Positions 16,789-25,708 of a DNA stretch of 64,000 nt are shown one piece after another. Origin of the DNA: Lachnospiraceae bacterium. Lineage in GTDB: Bacteria > Bacillota > Clostridia > Lachnospirales > Lachnospiraceae. The translations under genes were made by a program, and so were the position numbers. The DNA lies in the NCBI GenBank assembly GCA_910575275.1, contig CAJTEE010000007.1, positions 186,001 to 250,000 on the forward strand, read 5' to 3'. The notes under the pieces were generated by a model. The model was given only the letters and a program-made list of their open reading frames with translations, was not told the DNA's origin and searched no databases. Numbering within the stretch: position 1 is the first letter of the stretch; every line of letters starts with the position of its first letter.

Positions 16789-19409
16789 GCTGTTTCCTGG
16801 ATGCTGACCAGTGTGTACCCAGCATCCTCCACCGCCGCTTTCAGCGTATCATCGGACACGCTGCTGTCCAGGCACACCTTGGCGGTCTTGCTTTCCAGCT
16901 CAACAACAGCCTCCTGCACACCCTCCAGCCCGGTCAGAGCTTTATGGACGTGCTTGACGCAGTTTCCGCATACCATACCTTCAATTAACAGTACCTTTTC
17001 CATATTTTGAAACACTCCTTTTTGATTATTTTTGCCTATATCCACTTCGGCTTGGTGGTTTTCAGGGTAAACCTCATGCTTTGCCTGGAACCACCGCAGC
17101 CGGAGTGCATTGGACACAACAAATACAGAACTGAAACTCATGGCGAACGCCCCCAGCATGGGATTGAGCTTCCAGCCGAAAGAGAGGAAGAATACACCGG
17201 CGGCGATAGGGATGCCGATGATGTTGTAGATAAAGGCCCAAAACAGGTTTTGCTTGATGTTGCGGATGACGGCCTTGCTCAACTGAATGGCCGTGGACAC
17301 ATCCAGCAGATCACTTTTCATCAGCACAATGTCGGCGGATTCGATCGCTACATCTGTTCCCGCTCCGATGGCGATACCCACATCGGCCCTGGCCAGCGCG
17401 GGAGCATCGTTGATGCCGTCCCCAACCATCGCCACCTTTTTGCCGCTGTCCTGCAAGCGGCGTATTTCCTTTTCCTTGTCCTGGGGGAACACTTCGGCCA
17501 CTACCCGGTCTACGCCGACCTGCCGCTGGATGGCCCGAGCGGTCTTTGCATTGTCCCCGGTGAGCATGACCACCTCAATACCGAGGCCGGACAATTCCTG
17601 GATAGCCTGGGCGCTGGTAGGCTTGACTACATCGGCCACAGCGATCACGCCCATGAGCTTCCCGGCGCGGGCAAAGAACAGGGGTGTTTTGCCCTCTGCC
17701 GCCAGTGTTTCCCCGGAGCGCAGCAGTTCCCCGCCCGTGATATTGTGGGCGTCCATCATGCGGCGGTTGCCTGCCAGACACATTTCGCCGTCTACCCGGC
17801 CTACGATGCCTTGACCGGGAATCTGCTGGAAGTCCTCAACCGGGGACAGCGGCAGCTTTGCCTTTCCCGCTTCGGCGGTGATAGCGTCCGCCAGAGGATG
17901 CTCTGACAGCTTTTCCAGCGAGGCGGCAATTTTCAGCAGTCCCAGGCGGTCTGCCCCAGCTTCACACAAAATGTCCGTTACCACCGGCTTGCCCTGGGTG
18001 ATCGTGCCGGTCTTGTCCAGCACGACAGTATCAATGTTGTGGGCGGTTTCCAACGCCTCCGCCGATTTTATCAGGATGCCATTGGTGGCTCCTTTACCCG
18101 TTCCCACCATGATAGCGGTGGGCGTTGCCAGTCCCAGGGCGCAAGGACAGGAGATCACCAGGACGGAGATACCAATGGACAGGGCAAACTCCACACCATA
18201 GCCCAGCACCAGCCAGACCGCCGCCACAAGTGCGATAGCAATAACAGTCGGAACGAATACCCCAGCAACCTTATCAGCCAGCTTTGCGATGGGGGCCTTG
18301 GAGCTGGTAGCTTCGTCTACCAGCCGGACAATCTGCGCCAGAGTGGTGTCATCCCCCACCTTAGTGGCCTGCATTTTGAAATAGCCAGTCTTATTGATGG
18401 TCGCACCAATTACCGTATCGCCAACGTGCTTCTCCACGGGGATGCTCTCGCCGGTCAAAGCCGATTCATCTACGGAGGAAAAGCCCTCCAGCACCACGCC
18501 GTCCACAGGGACAGATTCACCGGCCTTGACAATCAGCGTTTCCCCCTGCTGTACCTGTTCCACGGGGATTTGCTGTTCCATGCCGTTCCGCTCCACAGTG
18601 GCCGTCTTGGGCGCAAGGTTCATCAGCTTGGTGATGGCATCCGAGGTCTTGCCCTTGGCGCGGGCCTCCAGAGTTTTGCCCAGCGTGATAAGGGTCAGGA
18701 TCATCCCAGCGGATTCAAAGTACAAATCCATCATAAAGCTGTGTACCGTTTCCATATCGCCGTGACCGAAACCAATGCCGATCTTGAAAATGGCATAGAT
18801 GCCGTAGACAATAGCCGCGCCGGAGCCGATGGCGATCAGCGAATCCATATTGGGCGAACCGTGGAACAGGGTCTTAAAGCCCATGCGGTAGTATTTCGCA
18901 TTGACGAACACCACGGGAATGAGCAGCAGGAATTGGGTGAACGCAAAGGTGATGGCGTTCTCCATTCCCAGCAGACCGCTGGGTAGCGGCCACCCCATCA
19001 TGTGGCCCATTGAGATGTAAAACAGGGGAATGGTGAAGATGGCGGACAGCAATAGTCGGCCCTTCATTTGTTTGTACTCCGCTTGGGCGGTGCTGACCGC
19101 CGGTTTACCAGAAGGGACAGAAGCGGCTGTTCGCTCGACAGCGGGCTTGTTCTGCCCAGCCTTGGGGATCGCTCCGTACCCAGCCTTTTCCACCGCCTGG
19201 ATGATCTGCCCCGTGTCAAGTGCAGTTTCGTCATAGGATGCCACCATGCTGTTTTTCAGCAGATTGACAGACACCTCCTGGATGCCGGGGAGCTTGGCAA
19301 CACTTTTTTCTACCCTGGCTGAACAAGCGGAGCAAGTCATGCCTGTGATCTCAAATTGCTCCTTACGCAAAATAATCCCTTCTTTCTTATGGTTTGTATC
19401 AATACCCAT
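16785..19409 (-). CDS. copA: Copper-exporting P1B-type ATPase with N- and C-terminal HMA domains
   Basis: An 874-residue copper ATPase. Order: N-terminal heavy-metal domain ([14 protein letters not shown], about 23-33), membrane helices, actuator TGES, CPC ion site ([14 protein letters not shown]), phosphorylation motif [25 protein letters not shown] hinge and final helices. An unusual extra HMA domain ([13 protein letters not shown]) at about 805-874 is fused to the C-terminus. It reads like a separate CopZ chaperone gene joined in frame. It should pump Cu(I) out of the cell. ATG at 19409 is given; a TTG at 19370 with GAAGGGA before it is an alternative. Confidence 0.9.
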   Translation of the reverse strand: MGIDTNHKKEGIILRKEQFEITGMTCSACSARVEKSVAKLPGIQEVSVNLLKNSMVASYDETALDTGQIIQAVEKAGYGAIPKAGQNKPAVERTAASVPSGKPAVSTAQAEYKQMKGRLLLSAIFTIPLFYISMGHMMGWPLPSGLLGMENAITFAFTQFLLLIPVVFVNAKYYRMGFKTLFHGSPNMDSLIAIGSGAAIVYGIYAIFKIGIGFGHGDMETVHSFMMDLYFESAGMILTLITLGKTLEARAKGKTSDAITKLMNLAPKTATVERNGMEQQIPVEQVQQGETLIVKAGESVPVDGVVLEGFSSVDESALTGESIPVEKHVGDTVIGATINKTGYFKMQATKVGDDTTLAQIVRLVDEATSSKAPIAKLADKVAGVFVPTVIAIALVAAVWLVLGYGVEFALSIGISVLVISCPCALGLATPTAIMVGTGKGATNGILIKSAEALETAHNIDTVVLDKTGTITQGKPVVTDILCEAGADRLGLLKIAASLEKLSEHPLADAITAEAGKAKLPLSPVEDFQQIPGQGIVGRVDGEMCLAGNRRMMDAHNITGGELLRSGETLAAEGKTPLFFARAGKLMGVIAVADVVKPTSAQAIQELSGLGIEVVMLTGDNAKTARAIQRQVGVDRVVAEVFPQDKEKEIRRLQDSGKKVAMVGDGINDAPALARADVGIAIGAGTDVAIESADIVLMKSDLLDVSTAIQLSKAVIRNIKQNLFWAFIYNIIGIPIAAGVFFLSFGWKLNPMLGAFAMSFSSVFVVSNALRLRWFQAKHEVYPENHQAEVDIGKNNQKGVFQNMEKVLLIEGMVCGNCVKHVHKALTGLEGVQEAVVELESKTAKVCLDSSVSDDTLKAAVEDAGYTLVSIQETA

Positions 19410-19465
19410 CCCCGGTAGGGGAATGGCATTGACCGAGGGCTATTATAAACGGTTTTTGCCTCCGC

Positions 19466-19488
19466 TGTCCGCTCCATTGTGGAGCATT
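19466..19488. repeat. Copy B of the palindromic repeat flanking the copper genes
   Basis: TGTCCGCTCC-ATTGT-GGAGCATTT lies upstream of copA. It matches the copy at 16441-16463. It may instead be part of the copA operator region. Confidence 0.6.
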
Positions 19489-19635
19489 TTTTATCCAAAT
19501 GGTTTTTGTTTTTCTGGAGAAATCCAATCAGGAGGTTTTGCGCTCCAAAGAGGAATATCGGGTCCAAAAGCATTGACTTTATGGGGGCTGATGGCTATAC
19601 TGCAAAGCGAAACGATTAAACAGGTTTTTAATCGT

Positions 19636-19651
19636 TTGGCCATGTCTAACC
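19636..19651. promoter_or_regulatory. TTGGCCATGTCTAACC box upstream of HMA/CadA genes
   Basis: It differs at three positions from the box at 16395-16410 and lies about 45 bases before the HMA gene. It is a putative operator by resemblance only. Confidence 0.3.
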
Positions 19652-19694
19652 AACCACAAACCACATATTTTAACAAAGAAAGGAACTCAACGCT

Positions 19695-19913
19695 ATGAAA
19701 AAGACTATTAAGCTCATTGACCTGGACTGCGGCCACTGCGCCGACAAAATCCAGAACGCCGTCCAGAAGATCGACGGCGTTACCAGTGTAACCGTCAACT
19801 TCCTGGGCCAGAAGATGGTGCTGGAGGCCCCGGACGAGAAGTTTGACGCTGTGCTGGCCGAGGCCAAGGCACTCATCAAGAAGATCGAGCCGGATGTGAC
19901 GGTCAAAGCGTAA
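19695..19913 (+). CDS. Small HMA-domain metal-binding protein
   Basis: A 72-residue heavy-metal-associated domain with the metal site DCGHCADKIQ at about 11-20. The babbabb ferredoxin-like fold ends VTVKA. The single GHC pair with a preceding LDC resembles the soluble domains that serve Zn/Cd ATPases, and the P-type ATPase begins 62 bases downstream. It has AAGAAAGGA upstream. It probably delivers metal to, or senses it for, that pump. Confidence 0.8.
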   Translation: MKKTIKLIDLDCGHCADKIQNAVQKIDGVTSVTVNFLGQKMVLEAPDEKFDAVLAEAKALIKKIEPDVTVKA

Positions 19914-19975
19914 CTGTGCAAAAGCACCGGCTACCCTTGGGTGGCCGGTGTTCTTGCAGGAAGGAGAGTATCAAC

Positions 19976-21844
19976 ATGACAAAAAAACAAAAGCATTTGC
20001 TGGCCCGCATCATCGTGGCGGCGGTGTTGTTCGCCGCCGGTGGCCTGCTCCATCTGGAGGGCTGGGCGGAGTTGGGGGTCTATCTTATCTGCTATGCGGT
20101 GATCGGCTGGGATATTGTCTGGAAAGCCATCACCAACATCCTGCATGGTCAAGTGTTTGACGAGAATTTCCTCATGACGATTGCCACCGTTGGGGCGCTG
20201 ATTTTAGGCGAACACTCCGAGGGCGTGGCCGTTATGCTGTTCTATCAGGTAGGCGAGTGGTTCCAGTCCTATGCTGTTTCCAAGTCCCGCCGCTCCATCA
20301 CCAGCCTGATGGATATTCGCCCGGACTACGCCAACATTGAGAAAGACGGCAAGCTGATCCAAGTAGACCCGGAGGACGTGAAAATCGGTGACACCATCAT
20401 TGTCAAGCCTGGTGAGCGCGTCCCGCTGGACGGCAAAATTATCAAGGGCAGCTCCACGCTGGACACTTCTGCTCTGACGGGAGAATCCATGCCCCGTGAG
20501 GTGGAGGCAGGCATGGAGGTTATCAGCGGGTGCATCAATCAGACCGGCATTTTAACCATCCAGACCACCAAGGAATTTGGAGAATCCACCGTAGCCAAAA
20601 TCCTTGACCTTGTTGAGAACGCCAGCGACAAAAAGGGCCGCATGGAAAACTTCATCACCCGCTTTGCCCGGTACTATACGCCGGTGGTGGTATTCGCCGC
20701 CCTCGCTCTGGCAGTCCTGCCGCCGCTGGTAACGGGACAGGCGTTCAGTATTTGGATTTACCGGGCGCTGACCTTCCTGGTGATTTCCTGCCCCTGTGCG
20801 TTGGTGATCTCCATTCCGCTCAGTTTCTTCGGTGGCATCGGCGGCGCGTCCAAAATCGGCGTACTCGTCAAGGGCAGCAATTATCTGGAGGCACTGGCCT
20901 ACACGGAAACCGTTGTGTTCGATAAGACCGGCACTTTGACAAAAGGCTCCTTTGCTGTCACAGAAATTCAAGCAAATGGCATGACGGACGAGGAACTTCT
21001 GGAACTGGCGGCGTATGCGGAGGACTACTCCAATCATCCGATCTCGCTGTCCATCCAAAAAGCCTATGGCAAGAAAATTGACAACAGCCGTATTACCGAT
21101 GTGCAGGAGATCGCGGGGCATGGTGTCCAGGCGGTGATTGATGGTATGACGGTGCTGGCCGGAAATGCCAAGCTGATGGAGCGGGAGCATATTCCCTATA
21201 CGGCCTCCAACGCTATTGGTACTGTGGTCTATGTGGCCTTTGATGGAAGATACGCAGGGTGTATTGTGATTGCGGATGAAATCAAGGCAGACGCGCCCGC
21301 TGCCATTAAGACGCTGAAAGCTGCCGGTATTCGCCAGACGGTCATGCTCACCGGCGATGCGGATGCAGTTGGGCAGGACGTGGCCCGCCGCCTGGGTCTG
21401 GATCGAGCCTACACCGAACTGCTCCCCGCCGACAAAGTAGACCGTGTGGAGGAACTGCTGGCACAGAAAAGCGATAAGGGGATGCTGGCTTTCGTGGGTG
21501 ACGGTATCAATGATGCTCCTGTGCTGGCGCGGGCCGATGTGGGTATCGCTATGGGCGCTCTCGGCTCCGATGCGGCGATCGAGGCCGCTGATGTGGTACT
21601 GATGACGGATGAACCGTCCAAGATCGCCGCTATTATGCAGATCGCCCGTAAGACCATCCGCATTTCCAATGAGAACATCGTCTTTGCCCTGGGGGTCAAA
21701 TTCCTGGTTCTGATCCTGGGGGCGGTGGGCCGCGCCAATATGTGGGCGGCGGTATTTGCGGACGTGGGCGTTTCGGTGATCGCCATTCTGAACGCCATTC
21801 GCGCCATGCGGGTCAAGCAGTTTGAAACTCCGGCGCAGGAGTAA
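19976..21844 (+). CDS. cadA: Zn/Cd/Pb-type P1B ATPase (CadA-like)
   Basis: A 622-residue heavy-metal ATPase without its own HMA domain; the preceding small gene may supply it. Motifs: actuator TGES (SALTGESMPR), CPC ion site (ISCPCALVISIPLSFFG), DKTGTLTKG, HP motif (YSNHPIS) and [19 protein letters not shown] followed by ALVISIP is typical of Zn/Cd exporters rather than copper pumps. The start at 19976 has GGAAGGAGAG upstream. A bidirectional hairpin separates it from the convergent arsR gene. Confidence 0.9.
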   Translation: MTKKQKHLLARIIVAAVLFAAGGLLHLEGWAELGVYLICYAVIGWDIVWKAITNILHGQVFDENFLMTIATVGALILGEHSEGVAVMLFYQVGEWFQSYAVSKSRRSITSLMDIRPDYANIEKDGKLIQVDPEDVKIGDTIIVKPGERVPLDGKIIKGSSTLDTSALTGESMPREVEAGMEVISGCINQTGILTIQTTKEFGESTVAKILDLVENASDKKGRMENFITRFARYYTPVVVFAALALAVLPPLVTGQAFSIWIYRALTFLVISCPCALVISIPLSFFGGIGGASKIGVLVKGSNYLEALAYTETVVFDKTGTLTKGSFAVTEIQANGMTDEELLELAAYAEDYSNHPISLSIQKAYGKKIDNSRITDVQEIAGHGVQAVIDGMTVLAGNAKLMEREHIPYTASNAIGTVVYVAFDGRYAGCIVIADEIKADAPAAIKTLKAAGIRQTVMLTGDADAVGQDVARRLGLDRAYTELLPADKVDRVEELLAQKSDKGMLAFVGDGINDAPVLARADVGIAMGALGSDAAIEAADVVLMTDEPSKIAAIMQIARKTIRISNENIVFALGVKFLVLILGAVGRANMWAAVFADVGVSVIAILNAIRAMRVKQFETPAQE

Positions 21845-21856
21845 AGCTATAACAGG

Positions 21857-21890
21857 AAATGCGCCGCACTTTCGTAAGCGCGGCGCATTT
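21857..21890. terminator. Bidirectional terminator between cadA and arsR
   Basis: A perfect stem AAATGCGCCGC / GCGGCGCATTT with a 12-base loop, flanked by A and T tracts, lies between convergent genes. Confidence 0.75.
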
Positions 21891-21896
21891 CTTCTA

Positions 21897-22259
21897 TCAA
21901 TCGGTAGGACAGGTGATCTCAAACAGTGCGTCAATGGTCCGGTGTAGCAGCTTCGCCTGGGTGGTGTCTGCCAAAATGTAGTAGACCTCTTTTCCATCCC
22001 GGCGGCTTTCAATGATCCCGCTCTTTTTCAGAATCCGCAGATGGTGGGATACGGCGGGGTCGCTCATTCCAACAGCGGCAGCGATGTTGCACACACATTC
22101 CTCGCTGTGGCACAACAGCCAGAGGATACGCAGGCGGGACGGGTCGCCAAGCTGCTGGAAAATAGCGGCGGTTGTCTGAAACCCGTCAGGAGGCGGCATC
22201 CGTTCCAGGACGCGCTCGATATTCTGCCCGTGATTGTGCGGAAGATGGTAGTGGGACAT
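21897..22259 (-). CDS. ArsR/SmtB-type metal repressor
   Basis: A 120-residue winged-helix repressor. It has an N-terminal His-rich tail (SHYHLPHNHGQN), recognition region ECVCNIAAAVGMSDPAVSHHLRILKKSG and a C-terminal helix (LHRTIDALFEITCP). The His-rich tail and ECVC pair fit CadC/SmtB-type Zn/Cd sensors. The start at 22259 has GGAGG upstream. It is divergent from a second arsR gene and convergent with cadA, and probably controls the Zn/Cd export locus. Confidence 0.8.
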   Translation of the reverse strand: MSHYHLPHNHGQNIERVLERMPPPDGFQTTAAIFQQLGDPSRLRILWLLCHSEECVCNIAAAVGMSDPAVSHHLRILKKSGIIESRRDGKEVYYILADTTQAKLLHRTIDALFEITCPTD

Positions 22260-22335
22260 CCTATTACCTCCATTTCTGCCTCTATCATATCCTGTCCTTC
22301 CGTATCTGTCAAATGGTCGAAGATTGAGGATAGTC
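22260..22335. promoter_or_regulatory. Divergent arsR-arsR promoter region
   Basis: A 76-base gap between two divergently transcribed ArsR-type genes. Overlapping promoters and operators are expected here; no strong 12-2-12 palindrome is obvious by eye. Confidence 0.45.
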
Positions 22336-22647
22336 ATGAACAAAGGAAATTTAATATCAAAGCCTGCCGCAAAGGAACTGGACGCACTCTCCGAGCTTCA
22401 CAAGGCACTGGGTGACTATACCCGTATCAGGATTTTGTGGCTCTTGATGGAGCGGGAATGGTGCGTCAGCGAACTGGCGGGAGAAATGAAGATGACGGAA
22501 TCGGCCATATCCCATCAGCTTCGTATTCTGCGGAGCGCCCGGTTGGTAAACGGTCGTAAGGCAGGCAAGAATGTGTTTTATACTTTGGCCGATGAACATA
22601 TCAGATGGATTTTGGAAAAAACCTACGATCACATATCGGAGCAATAG
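22336..22647 (+). CDS. ArsR-type regulator (second)
   Basis: A 103-residue winged-helix repressor with HKALGDYTRIRILWLL, ERE-WCVSELAGEMKMTESAISHQLRILRS and the wing NGRKAGKNVFYTLAD. It resembles CadC-like repressors. ATG at 22336 (GAGGAT upstream) is chosen over a TTG at 22324. A hairpin (GGGTGCAT / ATGCACCC) follows at about 22663-22691. Confidence 0.8.
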   Translation: MNKGNLISKPAAKELDALSELHKALGDYTRIRILWLLMEREWCVSELAGEMKMTESAISHQLRILRSARLVNGRKAGKNVFYTLADEHIRWILEKTYDHISEQ

Positions 22648-22662
22648 GACTGCTAAAAAACG

Positions 22663-22692
22663 GGTGCATGAGGACATTCCCCCAATGCACCC
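22663..22692. terminator. Hairpin between arsR and nitroreductase genes
   Basis: A stem CGGGTGCAT / ATGCACCCG between convergent genes. There is no long T run, so this is a moderate terminator candidate. Confidence 0.45.
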
Positions 22693-22707
22693 GCCCGCAG
22701 GATTCAG

Positions 22708-23226
22708 TTACAGCTTTTCGTAGGAAACCAACTCGCTCACCGGGATGCGCGTCTGGCTGTGCCGCTCCGGGTCAGCGAAGTTCTCACCGGCGTAGCCGAT
22801 AGCCAGAATGTTGACCGGCTCCAGGTTAGCGGGGAGGTCAAACTCCTTGCTCAACACATCCGGCTTGAAGTAGCACACCCATACGCTGCCCAGGCCCAAC
22901 TCCGTGGCTTGGAGCATCATGTGGTCGGTCAGGATGGATGTGTCAATGTCCCCGGTCTGTTTCTGGTCGAAGGGCCTCACCCACGCCTTGTTGTGGTCGG
23001 CGCAGACGATGATGGCCAGGGGCGCGCCATAGATGCCAGCGGCCTTGCCGATCTTCGCCAGCCCTTCCTCGCTCTGAACAACGATCAGGTGAACCGGCTG
23101 AAGGTTGGCGGCGGTGGGGGCCACATGAGCGGCCTCCAGAATCTTCTCCAGTTTTTCCGGCTCCACCTTCTGGTCGGTGTAGCTGCGGATGGAGCAGCGG
23201 GTCTTTGCAATTGTGATAAAGTCCAT
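22708..23226 (-). CDS. Nitroreductase family flavoprotein
   Basis: A 172-residue FMN-dependent nitroreductase-like protein. The N-terminal RCSIRSYTDQKV and APTAANLQPVHLIVV blocks bind FMN. The C-terminal ILAIGYAGE block is typical of the family. Substrates may be nitroaromatics or quinones. It is divergent from the hxlR gene at 23403, a common arrangement in which the redox-sensing HxlR protein controls the reductase gene. Confidence 0.8.
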   Translation of the reverse strand: MDFITIAKTRCSIRSYTDQKVEPEKLEKILEAAHVAPTAANLQPVHLIVVQSEEGLAKIGKAAGIYGAPLAIIVCADHNKAWVRPFDQKQTGDIDTSILTDHMMLQATELGLGSVWVCYFKPDVLSKEFDLPANLEPVNILAIGYAGENFADPERHSQTRIPVSELVSYEKL

Positions 23227-23310
23227 AGTAAAACATCCTTTCTGATAAATTGATTATGGGCCATGTCAAGGCAACCATCTGAGACAATTTTAGCATAGTT
23301 AGAAATGTAT

Positions 23311-23360
23311 GCAAGATTGCACTTTTTTGTAAGGTACTACCCAAAATGTAAGTCCTTTTC
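23311..23360. promoter_or_regulatory. hxlR promoter/operator block, copy 1
   Basis: The block GCAAGATTGCACTTTTTTG ... GTACTACCCAAAATGTAAG ... TCC, between nitroreductase and hxlR, is nearly repeated at 24885-24935 beside the radical SAM gene. Conservation of a non-coding block upstream of two separate genes suggests an HxlR binding site. Confidence 0.55.
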
Positions 23361-23402
23361 CGAATGAACATATCGTGATATACTTTTTGTTGAGGTGAGG
23401 TT

Positions 23403-23753
23403 ATGAAGCAAACAAAATTCAACTGCCCTGTTGAGGCTACGCTTTCGCTGATCGGCGGGAAATATAAGCCGCTGATCCTCTGGCATTTGGTGGGACAGCC
23501 GCTGCACTATATGGAATTGCAGCGAAAAATCCCAGGCGCAACGCCTAAAATGTTGTCCCAGCATTTACACGAGCTTGAGGGATGTGGTATGGTGCATAGA
23601 GAAGTGATCCCGGAGAAGCCACCCAAGACGGTGTACTCTCTGACGGCATTTGGGGAAAGCATTATCCCGGTTTTGGATGCTATGTGTCAGTGGGGAACTG
23701 CCTATATGGATGGTCTGGATGTTCAGTCTCCATGTTGTAGCGCAGGGGCATGA
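23403..23753 (+). CDS. HxlR family transcriptional regulator
   Basis: A 116-residue winged-helix HxlR protein (CPVEATLSLIGGKYKPLILWHL, FGE-ELQRKIPGATPKMLSQHLHELE). A cysteine near the N-terminus (NCPVE) is the usual redox or aldehyde-sensing residue of this family, and CC near the C-terminus may also matter. It is divergent from the nitroreductase gene and followed by a strong terminator. A remnant of a second copy lies at 24885-24998. Confidence 0.85.
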   Translation: MKQTKFNCPVEATLSLIGGKYKPLILWHLVGQPLHYMELQRKIPGATPKMLSQHLHELEGCGMVHREVIPEKPPKTVYSLTAFGESIIPVLDAMCQWGTAYMDGLDVQSPCCSAGA

Positions 23754-23754
23754 T

Positions 23755-23796
23755 AAAAGGGACATAGCTGCCTGTTGAGCGGCTATGTCCCCTTTT
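23755..23796 (+). terminator. Terminator after hxlR
   Basis: A long stem AAAAGGGACATAGC / GCTATGTCCCCTTTT; it also serves the convergent radical SAM gene. Confidence 0.8.
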
Positions 23797-23803
23797 CGCT
23801 ATA

Positions 23804-24829
23804 TCAGATTTGTGACTGCCGGATATAATTGCACAGCACCGCAAAATCAATATTGGGATTCTCCCTCAAAATCTTCTGCATACTTTCCTCCGCCTGCCGG
23901 TGTAGGGCGGGCTTTTTCAAATCGTCCAGCAGGAAGAAAATATTCAGCCGCCTGCCAACCGTAAACAGGAGTTTTTCATCTGGCGGGAGTTGTAAAAAGC
24001 GTTCAATCACAGAAAGCATTTGTGCCTTGTCAGTCTGTAAATTGCCGCGCACTTCCAAAAGCAAATTGATGATATGCTCGTTTATATAGAAACTGTCCAT
24101 TGGCTGAAGCTGTTGCAAAAAGGATTTTTGCTCTACTACAATTTCTTCCTCCGATTGTAGCGTGAATGAGCCGTTTCGGACGAACTCGCCTAACTTCGAT
24201 TCCGGCTTGATTCCAGTGGCATGGACACGGATATAGTCGGGCCGGATGATGTTCAGCGCCTCGGCGGTAGCGGCGGCATTTTCTTCGGATAGCTCTTTGC
24301 CACCGATGCCCAGCAGAATAAACTCGGACAAGATCATACCGGCCTCTTTTGCCATGCAGCCGCTTTCCACCACCGTGTCAGCTTGAAAACCCTTGTTAAT
24401 GAGTTTCAATATCTGATTGGAGCCGGTTTCCATCCCGCAGTACAGATGATTCAAGCCAGCTTGCCGTAGGGCCTGCAATTCGGATAAAGTCTTGCGGGTG
24501 ATACTGTCGGCGCGGGCGTAGGTCGTGATGTATTGCAGATTGGGGAAATAGCGGTTGAGGGCGTCCAGTATGTGGAGCAGATAGTCGGTTTTCAGCACCA
24601 GAGCATCGCCGTCCTGCAAGAAACAGGATATAAAATTTTTCTCATGGTAAATTTGGGCCTGCATAGCAATATCTTCTATGGTTTCCTCAATAGGCCGCAT
24701 GGAGAATTGCATGGATTTATAGAGACCGCAAAAATAACACTTATTCCAATGGCATCCCCGTGTGACACGGATCAACAGACTACTGTTCTCAGAAGGTGGA
24801 CGAATTGGCCCAATTTCTACATTCTTCAT
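23804..24829 (-). CDS. Radical SAM protein
   Basis: A 341-residue radical SAM enzyme. The iron-sulfur site is GCHWNKCYFCG (C-x4-C-x2-C) near residue 28, followed by the barrel with GMETGSNQILKLINKGF, an SAM-binding GxExGS-type segment. The C-terminal about 100 residues are helical. Such proteins resemble the HemN/Elp3-like group, but the substrate is unknown. ATG at 24829 is chosen with AAAGGATG upstream. It is divergent from an hxlR remnant, so its regulation was probably by an HxlR protein. Confidence 0.75.
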   Translation of the reverse strand: MKNVEIGPIRPPSENSSLLIRVTRGCHWNKCYFCGLYKSMQFSMRPIEETIEDIAMQAQIYHEKNFISCFLQDGDALVLKTDYLLHILDALNRYFPNLQYITTYARADSITRKTLSELQALRQAGLNHLYCGMETGSNQILKLINKGFQADTVVESGCMAKEAGMILSEFILLGIGGKELSEENAAATAEALNIIRPDYIRVHATGIKPESKLGEFVRNGSFTLQSEEEIVVEQKSFLQQLQPMDSFYINEHIINLLLEVRGNLQTDKAQMLSVIERFLQLPPDEKLLFTVGRRLNIFFLLDDLKKPALHRQAEESMQKILRENPNIDFAVLCNYIRQSQI

Positions 24830-24884
24830 ATGAGGCATCCTTTCTTTGTAATCACAATAAAGATACCATCCTATAAAAATGAGA

Positions 24885-24998
24885 GCAAGATTGCACTTTT
24901 TCGGTAGGTACTTCCCAAAAAGTAAGTCCTTTTCCAGATCACTACGCTATGTAACATGGATGTCTGTTCAACCTCCATGTTGTAGCACGGGAGCATAA
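24885..24998 (+). pseudogene. Scar of a second hxlR gene (promoter fused to 3' end)
   Basis: 24885-24935 matches the hxlR promoter block at 23311-23360. From about 24956 the sequence matches the last codons of hxlR (PPCCSTGA then TAA at 24996-24998, against SPCCSAGA at the intact gene), followed by a similar terminator. Nearly the whole coding region between them is gone. It indicates that each HxlR-controlled gene once had its own divergent hxlR and that one has been deleted. Confidence 0.65.
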
Positions 24999-25000
24999 TT

Positions 25001-25038
25001 AACGGGCAAAGCTGCCACCTGCAGGCTATGCCCGTTTG
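25001..25038 (+). terminator. Terminator retained from the deleted hxlR copy
   Basis: A stem AACGGGC ... GCCCGTT with paired AGC/GCT inside, the counterpart of the hxlR terminator at 23755-23796. Confidence 0.6.
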
Positions 25039-25111
25039 TAATTCCTTGGATATTTCTTGGATTATCACCAGTATAGGAGCAGGACATATCCTGATTATCA
25101 CCGGGTACAAT

Positions 25112-25152
25112 ACAAAATGAAGCGGCCAGTCGCTTGGCCGCTTCATTTTGTA
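25112..25152 (-). terminator. Terminator overlapping the end of the XRE gene
   Basis: A 17-bp stem ACAAAATGAAGCGGCCA / TGGCCGCTTCATTTTGT. It overlaps the last codons of the leftward XRE gene. Confidence 0.75.
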
Positions 25153-25457
25153 TTATTCAGCTTTTTCATGATACCGAGGATGTATTCCAGCGATTCGGAG
25201 TCCAGCTTTTTTGCCTCCGTAATAAATGCCTGGAGTGCTTCCGGGTGGGCGTTCCCCTCATCAAAAAATTCCTGGGGCGTCACATCCAAATACTCGCAGA
25301 TGTAGAAGAAAGCCTGCATGGAGGGCAGGGACTTCTTGTTTTCGATGTTGTTGATATAGTTGTTCGCCTGTCCCAGCGACAGGGACATATCGCGGGCAGA
25401 TACGCCCTTTTGTGTCCTCAGTCTTGCCAGCCGCTCCGGGAGAAAATCTTCATACAT
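25143..25457 (-). CDS. XRE family regulator
   Basis: A 104-residue Cro/CI-type helix-turn-helix protein (RLARLRTQKGVSARDMSLSLGQANNYINNIENKKSLPSMQAF) with a short acidic tail. It is probably a regulator of the ICE. The start at 25457 is preceded by GGCGGAGGTG. It is divergent from the SLOG-domain gene, with a 250-base gap containing no other gene. Confidence 0.8.
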   Translation of the reverse strand: MYEDFLPERLARLRTQKGVSARDMSLSLGQANNYINNIENKKSLPSMQAFFYICEYLDVTPQEFFDEGNAHPEALQAFITEAKKLDSESLEYILGIMKKLNNTK

Positions 25458-25708
25458 CGCCCTCACCTCCGCCTTGTATTAGATTGTACCTTATGCAATT
25501 GATATATTCACAAATTGAAAAAGGGTATTATCATTGACTTGCTAAATTATATCTACTATTATTGGCATATGTGAAAGGTTTTATCTATTTCAAGGCGCTA
25601 TCCTGCGACATCCTTGACCGTTGGAGCGGTGGCCGGGTATGTTGGTACAGAACCACACTATACGGCAGGCAGTAGCCGAACAATCAATATCAAACGGAGG
25701 AAAGACAG

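Noticed and set aside
20552-22012. 486-codon open frame opposite cadA
   Set aside because: Shadow of the P-type ATPase, without motifs or a ribosome site.
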